From: Micromonospora ureilytica
GTDB taxonomy: Bacteria; Actinomycetota; Actinomycetes; Mycobacteriales; Micromonosporaceae
DNA length: 64,000 bases
Direction of reading: 5' to 3'
NCBI RefSeq assembly: GCF_015751765.1
Contig: NZ_JADOTX010000001.1
Location: 6,014,001-6,078,000, forward strand
The notes under the pieces were generated by a model. It did not search any database and was not told where the DNA came from. It was given only the letters and a program-made list of their open reading frames with translations. Shown one piece after another: positions 25,451 through 34,475 of this stretch (within the stretch, counting starts at the first letter, position 1; every line of letters begins with the position of its first letter). A program made the translations under genes and the position numbers.

Positions 25451-28054
25451 CTACTGCTGGGCTGCGCGAACGGCCGCGTAGGCGTCGACCTGGCCGGCGC
25501 CTGTCACGTTCGACGGAGCACCACAGGCGTCGGAGGGGCTGTCGGAGCGATAGGTGGGCGTCGCCGCAGTGGCGGTGTCCCGGAGGATCTGCCGGGTCCG
25601 GTTCACGTCGCCGACCAGCGCCGGGTTCGCCGACCACATCAGCGCGACCACCCCGGCCACCTGCGGGGTCGCCATCGACGTGCCGTCCAGCGCGCCGTAC
25701 GTGCCGCCCGGCATGGCCGACACCACGCCCACCCCCGGTGCCAGCACGTCCGGCTTGTTCGCACCGCCGGACACCGGCCCGCGCGAGGAGAACTCGGCGA
25801 CCCGCCGCTGGGCGTCCACCGCGCCCACTGTCAGGACGTCCGCGTACGGGGCCGGCGGATCGTCGATCGACGCGCACCACGGGCCGGTGTTGCCGGCCGC
25901 GGCGACCACGAAGATCCCGGCGGCGTCCAGGGCGGCGGTGGCCGGCCGCAGGACACGCTGGTCGCAACCCTCGATGGGCGGGCAGCCCCACGAGTTGGTC
26001 AGCACCTGCGGGGCGCGCTCCGGACGGCCGTCGGTGAACGGGTCGCCGCCGGCCGGAAAGGGCGCCAGCATGAACTGGAGACAGTCCAGGTAGTGCGCGG
26101 GGCTGCCGAGGTTGCGGTCCAGGTTGACGCAGCCCACCCACTGCGCGTCAGGTGCCACCCCGATGCCGTCCCGCCCGACCGCGCTGCCCACCGTGTGGGT
26201 GCCGTGCCCGCCCTGGTCGGTCGGGCTCCGGGTGTCGTCCCACGGGTCGTACCAGGAGTCGTCCCCGCCGCGGAACCCGGCTCGTAGCGCCGGATGGGTG
26301 CCGTCCACCCCCGAATCGGAGCTGCCGATCACGATGCCGGTGCCGGTGACCCGGAGTTGGGACCACACCCGGTCGGCGCCGATCTGGCGGATGTTCCACT
26401 CCGGGCCGGTGGGCTTGGGCGCGCTGCCCCGGCTCTGCCCGGCCGGGGCCGGCAGCGGGCGCAGACGCTGGCTGACCAGCACCCGGGCCACCTCCGGTCG
26501 GCGGGCGAGCCAGGCCCGCACCGCCGGGCCGCCGTCCACCTCGACGGCGTTGACCAGGTAGTACGACACCGGGTCGAGGCGCAGCCGGTTCAACCCCCGG
26601 AGCAGGTCGCCCTGGCTCTGCTCGGCGGTCGTCACGAGTCGCCGGTAGACCTCCGCCGCGCGGGCGTCCCGCCCGGCCCGACCCGGCGCACCGGCCGGCA
26701 GATTGCCCAGGTCGGCCTGCGCGCGTAGCACCACGAACAGCCGCTCGCCGTACAGGCCCGGTTGGCCGGGGCCGAGGTCGACCACGCCGAACGCCACAAG
26801 CAGCACCACGGCCGCCACCGCGGCGATCCGCCTGTTCGGGGTGCGTGCCGTCGGCCGGGCGAGCAGCACCGCGTACCCGATGGCGACCAGGACCGCGACG
26901 GCGAGCCCGGCGCCGGCGGCGGCCGCCACCCAGAACGGGACGTCCCGGGTGCCGACCAGCAGCAGGCTGATCTCTTCCGGGTCGGTGAAGGCCAGCGGGC
27001 CGAGCGCGGCCAGGCCCACGAGCCAGCCGGTCGCCGTTCGCCCGGCGCGGGTGGCGGCGGCCGGGTCGGAGGTGGCCGGCTCGGAGGTGGCCGGCTCGGA
27101 GGTGGCCGGGTCAGCGGTGGCCGGGTCGGCGGCGGGCCGCCAGGTCGCGGCCCAGAGCGCGGCCAACGCGAAGCCCACCGGCGGCAGGGTCAGCAGGGCG
27201 GGCAACTGCGCTCCGGACTGGCCGGTCCCGGCCGCGAGCAGCAGCAGCGCCACCCCGGCGACCAGGCCGCCGACCAGCACCAGCCGGGCCGGCCGGGGCG
27301 GCCGCCCAACCGCGAACGGGGACCAGAAGGGGGCATCCAGCAGAGTCGCGGCCAGCATCCCGAGCGCGGCGGCCGCCAGCAGCGCGAGTGCGGTCTCCAG
27401 GAGGCCGCCGAGCGCGCCCAGCCAGGCCCACGGCAGCAGCAGCGCCAACCCGGCGGCGACCGCGAGCAGCGGCACCGGCCCGATCCGGCGCGGGCGTCGC
27501 TGGGGTCCGACCGGCGTCGGACTCCCGGTGACCTCGGGCCGGGTGGCGTCGCTGTCTCCGGTGGCCCCGGGCCGTGTGGCGTCGCCGTCCGCGGTGGGTG
27601 CCGGGCCGCCGACCGAGCCAGCCAGCCCGGGGTACGCCCACCGCCGCGCCGACCAGCGCACGGCAACCGCGCTGAGCACCGCCGCGCCGGCCAGCGCGGC
27701 GAGGTACGCCTCGTGGTGCACCGGCGGCACGACCCGCAGCAGTGTGAGCACGCCGAGAGCGAGTGCCCCGATCAACCAGACCCGTCCGGTGGCCCGGACC
27801 GCGGCCGACCGGGGGAGCAGCGCCAGCAGCAGGGCGGGTGTGCCCACCAACACGACGGTGGCCAGGCCGAGAACCGGCCAGAGCCAGCCGACTCGGTCCC
27901 GTCCGAAGCCCAGCAGCACCTGATCGGTGAGCCAACCACCGGTCTGGGCGCCCACTGTGACCGCAACCGTCCAGCAGCCGATCAGCACGGCCGCGACCAC
28001 TGGCCAGGGGGAACTGCGGCCGCTGAAGCCGGGGTACGCAGGTTGACCTTGCAT
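25451..28054 (-). CDS. Multi-pass membrane subtilisin-like serine protease (S8)
   Basis: 867 residues. The first 460 or so hold about a dozen hydrophobic helices; the C-terminal 330 are a subtilase domain. Catalytic triad: Asp580 (SSDSGVDGTH), His617 (GGHGTH), Ser793 (DGTSMATPQ), with NSWG and AAAGN as the oxyanion region. The protease should face outside, as in other secreted subtilases. Two Cys (GCPPIEGC) may form a disulfide. The loop near residues 305-330 is built from a 15-base tandem repeat. TAAGGT six bases before the ATG indicates a leaderless start. A fusion of polytopic membrane domain and subtilase is unusual; its substrate is unknown. Confidence 0.88.
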   Translation of the reverse strand: MQGQPAYPGFSGRSSPWPVVAAVLIGCWTVAVTVGAQTGGWLTDQVLLGFGRDRVGWLWPVLGLATVVLVGTPALLLALLPRSAAVRATGRVWLIGALALGVLTLLRVVPPVHHEAYLAALAGAAVLSAVAVRWSARRWAYPGLAGSVGGPAPTADGDATRPGATGDSDATRPEVTGSPTPVGPQRRPRRIGPVPLLAVAAGLALLLPWAWLGALGGLLETALALLAAAALGMLAATLLDAPFWSPFAVGRPPRPARLVLVGGLVAGVALLLLAAGTGQSGAQLPALLTLPPVGFALAALWAATWRPAADPATADPATSEPATSEPATSDPAAATRAGRTATGWLVGLAALGPLAFTDPEEISLLLVGTRDVPFWVAAAAGAGLAVAVLVAIGYAVLLARPTARTPNRRIAAVAAVVLLVAFGVVDLGPGQPGLYGERLFVVLRAQADLGNLPAGAPGRAGRDARAAEVYRRLVTTAEQSQGDLLRGLNRLRLDPVSYYLVNAVEVDGGPAVRAWLARRPEVARVLVSQRLRPLPAPAGQSRGSAPKPTGPEWNIRQIGADRVWSQLRVTGTGIVIGSSDSGVDGTHPALRAGFRGGDDSWYDPWDDTRSPTDQGGHGTHTVGSAVGRDGIGVAPDAQWVGCVNLDRNLGSPAHYLDCLQFMLAPFPAGGDPFTDGRPERAPQVLTNSWGCPPIEGCDQRVLRPATAALDAAGIFVVAAAGNTGPWCASIDDPPAPYADVLTVGAVDAQRRVAEFSSRGPVSGGANKPDVLAPGVGVVSAMPGGTYGALDGTSMATPQVAGVVALMWSANPALVGDVNRTRQILRDTATAATPTYRSDSPSDACGAPSNVTGAGQVDAYAAVRAAQQ
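27061..27135. repeat. 15-base tandem repeat inside the protease gene
   Basis: About five units of GGAGGTGGCCGGCTC type, three nearly identical, encoding repeats of five residues such as ATSEP. They lie in a loop between membrane helices and keep the frame, so copy number can vary without harm. Confidence 0.75.
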
Positions 28055-28060
28055 CCGAGA

Positions 28061-28066
28061 ACCTTA
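28061..28066 (-). promoter_or_regulatory. -10 element TAAGGT, leaderless promoter of the protease gene
   Basis: Six bases before the ATG at 28054. Confidence 0.5.
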
Positions 28067-28125
28067 CGACTACGACAAAGGGTTTCGACCCGACCGTCGG
28101 GTTCCGGGACTTCGAAGAACCGTGC

Positions 28126-28174
28126 AGATCTTGGACAGTTTCCGTCAGGCGATGACGGAAACTGTCCAAGATCT
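28126..28174. repeat. 22-base perfect palindrome with AGATCTTGG ends
   Basis: Arms 28126-28147 and 28153-28174 are perfectly complementary with a five-base loop. The outer ends read AGATCTTGG and CCAAGATCT. It sits between divergent genes (protease and glpD), so it is not needed as a terminator for either. Confidence 0.85.
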
Positions 28175-28252
28175 CCGATCAGTCGGCCTGGGGCCGGGCG
28201 CGTAGGCGCAGTGCCGGGCGGGCGGCGAATGTCGACACGGGGGCACGGCGGT

Positions 28253-28258
28253 TACGGT
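28253..28258 (+). promoter_or_regulatory. -10 element TACGGT, leaderless promoter of glpD
   Basis: Six bases before the GTG at 28265; GTCGAC sixteen bases upstream is a fair -35. Confidence 0.55.
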
Positions 28259-28264
28259 GGACGG

Positions 28265-30094
28265 GTGCGCGACCCCAATATCTCCCGATCCGTCGCCGGT
28301 CAGCTCTCACCGGTCCGCCGTGCGTCCGACCTGCGTCGACTGCGTGCCGAGCGCTTCGACGTGCTGGTCATCGGTGGTGGGGTGACCGGAGCCGGTGCCG
28401 CCCTGGACGCGGCGTCCCGGGGCCTGAAGGTGGCGCTGGTCGAGGCGCGTGACCTTGCCGCCGGCACCTCCAGCCGGTCCAGCAAACTCATCCACGGTGG
28501 CCTGCGCTACCTGGAGCAGTTGGAGTTCCACCTGGTCCACGAGGCGCTCACCGAGCGTGGCCTGCTGGCCACCCGGCTCGCGCCGCACCTGGTACGCCCG
28601 GTGCCGATCATGGTGCCGCTGCCGGCCGGGCGTGGCCTGCGGGACCTGCCGGCCCGGGTCTTCCGCCGCTCCTACTACGGGGCTGGCGTGGCCGCGTACG
28701 ACGCCTTCGCCGGGGTCTTCGGCGGTGGCCGGGGCATGCCCCTGCACCGTCACCTGACCCGGGAGGGTGCCCGGCGGATCTTTCCGAGTCTGCGGGCCGA
28801 CGCACTGGCCGGGGCGATCCGCTACTACGACGGGCAGGTCGACGACGCCCGGTTGGTGGTCACCCTGGCCCGCACCGCGGCCAGCCTCGGCGCCACGGTG
28901 GTGAGCAGTGCCCGCGCCGTCGGGCTGATCCGGCAGGCGCGCGAGGTGACAGGCGTTCGTGTCCGGGACCTGGAGGCGCCGCCCGGCTCGCCGGACGCGG
29001 AGTTCGAGGTGCAGGCCCGCACCGTCATCGCCGCCACCGGCGTGTGGAGCGACGACATGTCCCGGATGCTCAACGACGTGGGCCTGCGGCCCGGTGTCCG
29101 GGTGCGCGCCTCGAAGGGGGTGCACCTGGTGGTGCCCCGCTCGGCGATCACCGGTGAGACGGGGCTCATCCTGCGTACGGCGAGTTCGGTGCTCTTCGTC
29201 ATCCCGTGGGGCGGGCACTGGATCATCGGCACCACTGACACCGACTGGCGACTGGATCGTTCCCACCCGGCGGCCTCGGCCCGCGACATCGACTACCTGC
29301 TTCAGCAGGTCAACACCGTGCTGGAGCGGCCGCTGACCACCGCCGACATCGAGGGGGTGTACGCCGGGCTGCGGCCGTTGCTGGCCGGCGAGGCCGACTC
29401 GACCTCGAAGCTCTCCCGTGAGCACGCGGTCTTCGAGCCGATGCTCGGGCTGCTGCTGGTCGCCGGCGGCAAGTACACGACGTACCGGGTGATGGCGTCC
29501 GACGTCGTCGACCGGGCCGCTCGCCGGCTCGGTGGCGCCCGCTCGTCGCGCACCGCCGACCTGCCGCTGCTCGGCGCCGACGGGTACCCGGCGATGTGGC
29601 GGGACCGGGCCGACCTGGCTCGCCGGCACGGCGTGCCGGTGGGTGTGGTGGAGCACCTGCTGGAGCGGTACGGCACCCTCACCCTGGACCTGCTGGCGCT
29701 TGTCGACGCCGATCCACTGCTGGGGTCCCCGCTGGCTGGTGCTCCGGAGTATCTGGCGGCGGAGGTCGCCTACGCGGCGCGGGCCGAGGGTGCGTTGCAC
29801 CTGGAGGACGTGCTGACCCGGCGGACCCGGATCTCGTTCGAGACCAGCCATCGGGGGCTGGAGTCGGCGGAGCACACCGCCGAGTTGATGGGCGCGGTGC
29901 TGGGTTGGGACGCGGCCACCCGGGCGCGCGAGGTCGAGCACTACCGCGCCCGGGTGGAGGCGGAGCGGCAGTCCCAGTTGATGCCGGACGACGCGGCGGC
30001 GGACGCGGCCCGGCTCGGCGCTCCGGACGTCCGGGGTTACGCGGCCGACCGGGGCGACGACGACCAGGTTGCGCTGCGCCCGTCCGCTCGATGA
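28265..30094 (+). CDS. glpD: Glycerol-3-phosphate dehydrogenase, FAD-dependent
   Basis: 609 residues. The FAD-binding motif VLVIGGGVTGAGAALDAASRG lies near the N-terminus, followed by GTSSRSSKLIHGGLRYLE, the GlpD signature. Oxidises glycerol-3-phosphate to dihydroxyacetone phosphate at the membrane, passing electrons to quinone. The C-terminal alpha-helical domain from about 400 is also present (YAARAEGALHLEDVLTRRTRISFE). GTG at 28265 is preferred over an in-frame ATG at 28229 because of the well-placed TACGGT. Glycerol kinase and facilitator genes are not nearby. Confidence 0.93.
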   Translation: MRDPNISRSVAGQLSPVRRASDLRRLRAERFDVLVIGGGVTGAGAALDAASRGLKVALVEARDLAAGTSSRSSKLIHGGLRYLEQLEFHLVHEALTERGLLATRLAPHLVRPVPIMVPLPAGRGLRDLPARVFRRSYYGAGVAAYDAFAGVFGGGRGMPLHRHLTREGARRIFPSLRADALAGAIRYYDGQVDDARLVVTLARTAASLGATVVSSARAVGLIRQAREVTGVRVRDLEAPPGSPDAEFEVQARTVIAATGVWSDDMSRMLNDVGLRPGVRVRASKGVHLVVPRSAITGETGLILRTASSVLFVIPWGGHWIIGTTDTDWRLDRSHPAASARDIDYLLQQVNTVLERPLTTADIEGVYAGLRPLLAGEADSTSKLSREHAVFEPMLGLLLVAGGKYTTYRVMASDVVDRAARRLGGARSSRTADLPLLGADGYPAMWRDRADLARRHGVPVGVVEHLLERYGTLTLDLLALVDADPLLGSPLAGAPEYLAAEVAYAARAEGALHLEDVLTRRTRISFETSHRGLESAEHTAELMGAVLGWDAATRAREVEHYRARVEAERQSQLMPDDAAADAARLGAPDVRGYAADRGDDDQVALRPSAR

Positions 30095-30169
30095 CGAATT
30101 GCGACGTTACCGATGGGTAACCATCGATACCGGCCCGGATGGTGGTTTCAAACGCTACCTACGGTGGGG

Positions 30170-30175
30170 TAGGTT
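30170..30175 (+). promoter_or_regulatory. -10 element TAGGTT, leaderless promoter
   Basis: Seven bases before the GTG of the lipoprotein gene at 30183. Confidence 0.45.
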
Positions 30176-30182
30176 TCCGCGC

Positions 30183-30716
30183 GTGCTAGCCCGCGCGCAC
30201 CCTCGTCTCCTCGTACCCCTGCTCGCCGTCGTGCTCGTCGGTGCCCTGACCGGGTGCTCGCTCTTCGAGCAGGGCAAGCCGAGCACGCCGGTGGCGCAAC
30301 CGACCGCCGGCGCGCCGGGCGGATCCCAGCTGGAGATCCCCACCACTGTCGCCGCCGGTCAGGTCAGCCTGCTCCAGCGGCTCGGCGAGGACGGGCCGAT
30401 GCGCACCCTGAGCGTCGAGCGCAACGGCGCGTGGCAGTGCGTCGACTGCGCCGGCGACGGCGTGACCTCCCGCGGCACCCTCGCACCGGAGCTGACCGAA
30501 CGGCTCCAGGTGCTGCTCGCCAACCCGCTGCTGGCCGATGAGACCGATCAGACCCGGCGGTACCGGACCACCTGCATCGACGCGCTGACGTCCAGCCTCA
30601 TCACCTCGGCCGGGCTGATCACCTCGCAGGACTGCCCGGGTGAGGAGCTCACGCCTGTCGCCGGGGAGATCCTGCTGCTGCTCACCCAGGCGACCCCGGC
30701 CGAGGTCAAGGGCTGA
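30183..30716 (+). CDS. Putative lipoprotein, unknown function
   Basis: 177 residues. Signal peptide with lipobox LTGC (Cys25), then a Pro/Ala/Gly linker and a small domain of about 110 residues. Two further Cys form a CVDC motif (about residue 83), and another pair (TTCIDAL, QDCPG) follows; all could be disulfide-bonded outside the cell. No family recognised. GTG is chosen for the signal peptide and the TAGGTT element. Confidence 0.75.
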   Translation: MLARAHPRLLVPLLAVVLVGALTGCSLFEQGKPSTPVAQPTAGAPGGSQLEIPTTVAAGQVSLLQRLGEDGPMRTLSVERNGAWQCVDCAGDGVTSRGTLAPELTERLQVLLANPLLADETDQTRRYRTTCIDALTSSLITSAGLITSQDCPGEELTPVAGEILLLLTQATPAEVKG

Positions 30717-30726
30717 CCGCAGCCGC

Positions 30727-32127
30727 TCAGAGCACCTTGCCCGGGTTGAGCAGGCCGGCCGGGTCGAGCGCCGACTTGATCGCCTGATGCACCCGAACAC
30801 CGACCGGTCCGATCTCCCGGGCCAGCCAGTCCCGCTTGAGCAGGCCCACCCCGTGCTCACCGGTGCACGTGCCGCCCAGGTCCAGGCCGAGCCGCATGAT
30901 CTCGTCGAACGCCCGCCGGCCCCGCTCCACGCTCGCCGGGTCGGCCCGGTCGACCACGATGTTCGGGTGCATGTTGCCGTCCCCGGCATGCCCCACCACG
31001 CCGATCGGCACCTCGCACTCGGACGCGATCCGGGCGACCCCGTCCAGGAGCGCCGCGAGTGCGCCGCGCGGCACCGCCACATCGTCGATCACCAGACCGC
31101 CGTTGCCGCCCGGGTAGGCGTCCGCCGCGAACTTCTCCATGGCCGGGTGGGCCAGCCGACGAGCCTGGAGCAGCGCCGCCGCCTCCACCGCGTCGGTGGC
31201 CGCGTAGACCTCGTCGGCGCCGACGGCCTCGCACACCTCGGCAAGCACGGCCAGGTCGTCCGCCGCCCGGGCGCCGGTGTCGGCGGCGGCCAGCAACAGG
31301 GCCTGCGCGTCGGTCCGCAAACCCATCGGCTGGTACGCCTCGATCGCCAGCAGGTGGGTCTGGTCCAGCAACTCCAGCAGGCTGGGGGTGAGCCCGCGAG
31401 CCGCGATCTCGGCCACCGCCGCGCCGGCCGTGGCGACGGAGGGGAAGACCGCCACCAGGGTCAGCGAGTCGGCCGGGGCGGGCCGCAGCGCCACGGTCAC
31501 CTCGGTGATCACGCCGAGGGTGCCCTCCGAACCGACGAACAGCCGGGTCAGGTCGTAACCCGCCACCCCCTTGGCCGTACGCCGCCCGGTGCGCAGCACC
31601 TCGCCGGAGGCGAGCACCACCTCCAAACCGAGCACGTACTCGGTGGTCACGCCGTACTTCACACAGCACATGCCGCCGGCGTTGGTGGCCACGTTGCCGC
31701 CGATCGTGGACGACTCCCACGAGCCGGGGTCCGGCGGGTACCAGAGGCCCTGCTTGGCCACCGCCCCGGCCAGCGCGGCGTTGACCACCCCCGGTTGGAC
31801 CACAGCGATCCGGCTCACCGGGTCGATCTCCCGGATCTCGTTCATCGCGACGGTGCTGAGCACCACCGCGCCGTCCACGGCGTTCGCCGCGCCGGCCAGC
31901 CCGGTCCGCGCGCCCTGCGGCACCACAGGTACGCCGTGCCGGGCGGCGGCCCGGACCACGGCGACCACCTGCTCGGTGGTGCGCGGGCGGGTCACCACCA
32001 GCGGGATGCCGGCGGCGCACAGGTCGGCCTCGTCCCGTTGGTGCATGAGCAGCAGGTCCGGGTCGGTGAGCACGGCGTCGGCACCGAGCGCGGCGCGCAG
32101 GTCGTCGAGGAGCGCGGTGGGGGCCAT
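30727..32127 (-). CDS. FAD-linked oxidase, glycolate oxidase GlcD/D-lactate dehydrogenase type
   Basis: 466 residues. FAD-binding PCMH domain with VVPQGARTGLAGAANAVDG and DPGSWESSTIGGNVATNAGGM; C-terminal domain ends with TGEHGVGLLKRDWL and LDPAGLLNPGKVL. Members oxidise 2-hydroxy acids such as glycolate or D-lactate with FAD. The Fe-S partner GlcF is absent nearby, which favours a single-subunit D-lactate or D-2-hydroxyacid dehydrogenase. TAGCCT seven bases before the ATG indicates a leaderless start. Confidence 0.88.
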   Translation of the reverse strand: MAPTALLDDLRAALGADAVLTDPDLLLMHQRDEADLCAAGIPLVVTRPRTTEQVVAVVRAAARHGVPVVPQGARTGLAGAANAVDGAVVLSTVAMNEIREIDPVSRIAVVQPGVVNAALAGAVAKQGLWYPPDPGSWESSTIGGNVATNAGGMCCVKYGVTTEYVLGLEVVLASGEVLRTGRRTAKGVAGYDLTRLFVGSEGTLGVITEVTVALRPAPADSLTLVAVFPSVATAGAAVAEIAARGLTPSLLELLDQTHLLAIEAYQPMGLRTDAQALLLAAADTGARAADDLAVLAEVCEAVGADEVYAATDAVEAAALLQARRLAHPAMEKFAADAYPGGNGGLVIDDVAVPRGALAALLDGVARIASECEVPIGVVGHAGDGNMHPNIVVDRADPASVERGRRAFDEIMRLGLDLGGTCTGEHGVGLLKRDWLAREIGPVGVRVHQAIKSALDPAGLLNPGKVL

Positions 32128-32134
32128 GCAGCCG

Positions 32135-32140
32135 AGGCTA
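32135..32140 (-). promoter_or_regulatory. -10 element TAGCCT, leaderless promoter
   Basis: Seven bases before the ATG of the FAD oxidase at 32127. Confidence 0.45.
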
Positions 32141-32182
32141 GGTCGCCGACCGGCGATCATCAACATGATCGACTGGGCGGGA

Positions 32183-32188
32183 TAACTT
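32183..32188 (+). promoter_or_regulatory. -10 element TAACTT, leaderless promoter
   Basis: Seven bases before the ATG of the DUF4031 gene at 32196. Confidence 0.45.
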
Positions 32189-32195
32189 GGGCACC

Positions 32196-32480
32196 ATGCT
32201 CTACCTGGACCGGCCGGCCTGGCCGTGGCGCGGTCGGCTCTGGTCGCACCTGATCAGCGACGTCTCGTACGCCGAGCTGCACGCCTTCGCGGAGGCGCTC
32301 GGCGCGCCCCGGCGCGGCTTCGACCGGGACCACTACGACATCCCGGCCGACCGGTTCGCGGCGGCGGTGTGGCTCGGCGCCCAGGTGGTGCCGAGCCGGG
32401 AGCTGGTCCGGTTGCTCCGCGCCGCCGACCTGCGGCGGCCAAAGCACCTGGTCAGCCCGCGTTCTCCGGCTCCTCGGTGA
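32196..32480 (+). CDS. DUF4031 domain protein
   Basis: 94 residues, the length usual for this family. Motifs: YLDRPAWPWRGRLWSHLISD near the start, then ELHAFAEALG and FDRDHYDIP. Soluble, function unknown. Its last 29 bases overlap the end of the convergent HD hydrolase gene. TAACTT seven bases upstream suggests a leaderless mRNA. Confidence 0.85.
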   Translation: MLYLDRPAWPWRGRLWSHLISDVSYAELHAFAEALGAPRRGFDRDHYDIPADRFAAAVWLGAQVVPSRELVRLLRAADLRRPKHLVSPRSPAPR

Positions 32481-33126
32481 GGGTGGCCAGCTCGCGGCGC
32501 ACGTTGTCCCGGGCGGGCTCCTCCCACCGGCTCGCCAGCGGTGGCGACCGGAACAGCGCGGGCAGCGCCAGCAGGTTGGTCAACACCGCGGCCCGCCCGG
32601 CCCGGAAGGCCGGTTCCGGCACATGGGCGTACTCCCGGCGGATCGCCGCCGCGTAACGCTCGTAGCGGGCCGGCGGCGCGGCCAGCACGGCCAGGTCCGC
32701 ATCACAGAGCAGCGCGCCGTCCCGGTCGTCCGCCGCCACCGCGTGCCCGGCGGTGAGCAGCACCAGCCGACGCACCTCGGCCACCGTGGACGTCGGCACC
32801 CCGAGCCCGCTGAGCACGCTCTCGGCCAGTGCGGCGCTGTCGCGTTCATTGGCGTCGCCAGCGGCCCGGGGGTCGTAGACCGCGTCGTGGAACCAGGCCG
32901 CCAGCCGGACCACGTCGGCCCGAGCGACCAGGTCGGCGTGCTGGTCCACCACGTCGAGCACCGCCGTCAGGTGGGCCAGCGTGTGATAGTGCCGGTGCGG
33001 CTCCCGCCACCGGACGATCACCTTCTCCCCGGCCCGAGTCGTATCCGGATCGGACGTCGCGCCGGCATCCCGGGCCGCCGCCCGAAACCGGTCCAGCAGT
33101 TCAACCACCGCCCGAGTCTGCCGCAT
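32452..33126 (-). CDS. HD-superfamily metal-dependent hydrolase
   Basis: 224 residues. HYHTLAHL gives a metal-binding His, LAAWFHDAVYDP the HD pair, then NERDSAALAE and LLTAGH complete a pattern seen in predicted HD phosphohydrolases. It probably acts on a nucleotide or small phosphate ester; the substrate is unknown. The 3' end overlaps the DUF4031 gene on the other strand by 29 bases. No ribosome binding site or leaderless promoter is obvious, so the start is less sure. Confidence 0.82.
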   Translation of the reverse strand: MRQTRAVVELLDRFRAAARDAGATSDPDTTRAGEKVIVRWREPHRHYHTLAHLTAVLDVVDQHADLVARADVVRLAAWFHDAVYDPRAAGDANERDSAALAESVLSGLGVPTSTVAEVRRLVLLTAGHAVAADDRDGALLCDADLAVLAAPPARYERYAAAIRREYAHVPEPAFRAGRAAVLTNLLALPALFRSPPLASRWEEPARDNVRRELATLTEEPENAG

Positions 33127-33184
33127 CCGCCCGTGCCGCGCGGGAAGGGAGGATTCAGCGGGCCCACCCCGGGTAGTCGCGCCC

Positions 33185-34450
33185 ATGGCCGTGGCGCGGG
33201 ACAAGCGACCTCCGGTGGTGCGACGTACCGCGCTGCGCGAGGGGCTGGTGGACATCGACGGCGCGCGGATCGCCGAGGCCACCGAACAACTGCGCCACCG
33301 CAGCCGGGCCACCCTGCACGACCGGCTGCACCGGGTACGGATGGCCGGCGGACTCGCCGTGCAGGCCGGGCTGGCCGCCGGGCTCGCGTACCTGATCTCG
33401 CACAAGCTGCTCGGCAACCCGCAACCGGTCTTCGCGCCGATCTCCGCGGTCGGCACCCTGGCCGCGTCGGTCGGCCAACGGTTCCGCCGGACCATCGAAT
33501 TGATCGTCGGGGTGGGGGTCGGGGTGTTCGTCGGCGACCTCCTGATCTACCTGCTCGGCACCGGGGCGTGGCAGCTCGGCCTGGTGGTCACGGTGGCCAT
33601 CCTGCTCACCATCTTCGCGGGCGCGAGCGTGGCCATCGTCATTCAGGCGGCGGCCACGGCGGTGCTGATCGTGACGCTGAGCCCGTCGACCCAGAACCTG
33701 GAGATCCCCCGCTTCGTCGACGCGTTCCTCGGCGGTGGGATCGCGCTGTTGGTCACGGCGGTGCTGCTGCCGCTGAATCCGCTCCGAGTAATCAACCGCG
33801 CCGCTCGGCCCGCACTGGACCTGCTCGCCGCCCAACTCGACGCCACCGCCGACGGGTTGCGCGGCCGGGACCGCGCCACCATCCAACGGGCACTTGATCG
33901 GCTGCGCGACAACAAGGAGGAACTGGCCACGCTGGCCGAGGCGATCGAGGGCGCGAAGGAGACGGCCACGCTCTCCCCGGCCCGCTGGCACCGTCGCAGC
34001 GAGCTGATCCACTACGCGGAGGCGGCCGACCCGATCGACCGGGCGATGCGCAACAGCGGCACGCTGATCCGCCGGTCCGTCACGCTTGTCGAGGACGAGG
34101 AACCGGTGCCCGATCCGATGCCGGACGCGATCGGCCACCTCGCCGAGTCGGTCCGGCTGCTCAAGCACGAGTTCGCCGCCGGCGAGGAGCCGGAGAAGGC
34201 CCGCGAGCGGTCGCTGCGGGCGGTCAGCGAGGCCGGCCGGGCGTACGGCGCCGGGGTGGGCTTCTCCGGCAGTGTGGTGGTCGCCCAGATCCGCACCACA
34301 GCGAGCGATCTGCTGGTCGCCTCCGGGATCGAGCAGGAGGAGGCGAACCGGTGGATCCGCACCGCCTTCGGCGAGCAGGAGCGCCCGGTCGGTGAGCCCG
34401 CCGAGCCCGGCGACACGCCGAAGCCGCCCACCGCCCCGCCGGTCGGCTGA
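33185..34450 (+). CDS. FUSC/aromatic acid exporter family membrane protein
   Basis: 421 residues. Six hydrophobic helices between about 60 and 205 (AGLAAGLAYLISHKLLG, PVFAPISAVGTLAASVGQRFRRTIELIVGVGVGV, LLVTAVLLPLNPL), then a long helical cytoplasmic domain. The RFRRTIELIVG pattern is the mark of the FUSC family, some of which export aromatic acids such as p-hydroxybenzoate. Substrate unknown here. The gene diverges from the HD hydrolase. Confidence 0.85.
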   Translation: MAVARDKRPPVVRRTALREGLVDIDGARIAEATEQLRHRSRATLHDRLHRVRMAGGLAVQAGLAAGLAYLISHKLLGNPQPVFAPISAVGTLAASVGQRFRRTIELIVGVGVGVFVGDLLIYLLGTGAWQLGLVVTVAILLTIFAGASVAIVIQAAATAVLIVTLSPSTQNLEIPRFVDAFLGGGIALLVTAVLLPLNPLRVINRAARPALDLLAAQLDATADGLRGRDRATIQRALDRLRDNKEELATLAEAIEGAKETATLSPARWHRRSELIHYAEAADPIDRAMRNSGTLIRRSVTLVEDEEPVPDPMPDAIGHLAESVRLLKHEFAAGEEPEKARERSLRAVSEAGRAYGAGVGFSGSVVVAQIRTTASDLLVASGIEQEEANRWIRTAFGEQERPVGEPAEPGDTPKPPTAPPVG

Positions 34451-34475
34451 GCGCGCGGCCGCCGCCGGCCGGGCC

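Noticed and set aside
27061..27135. Short tandem repeats considered as a CRISPR-like array
   Set aside because: Units are contiguous with no spacers and encode an in-frame protein linker.
26762..28264. Upstream extension of glpD by about 500 codons
   Set aside because: The extension is antisense to the subtilase gene and of shadow composition; glpD homology starts at 28265.
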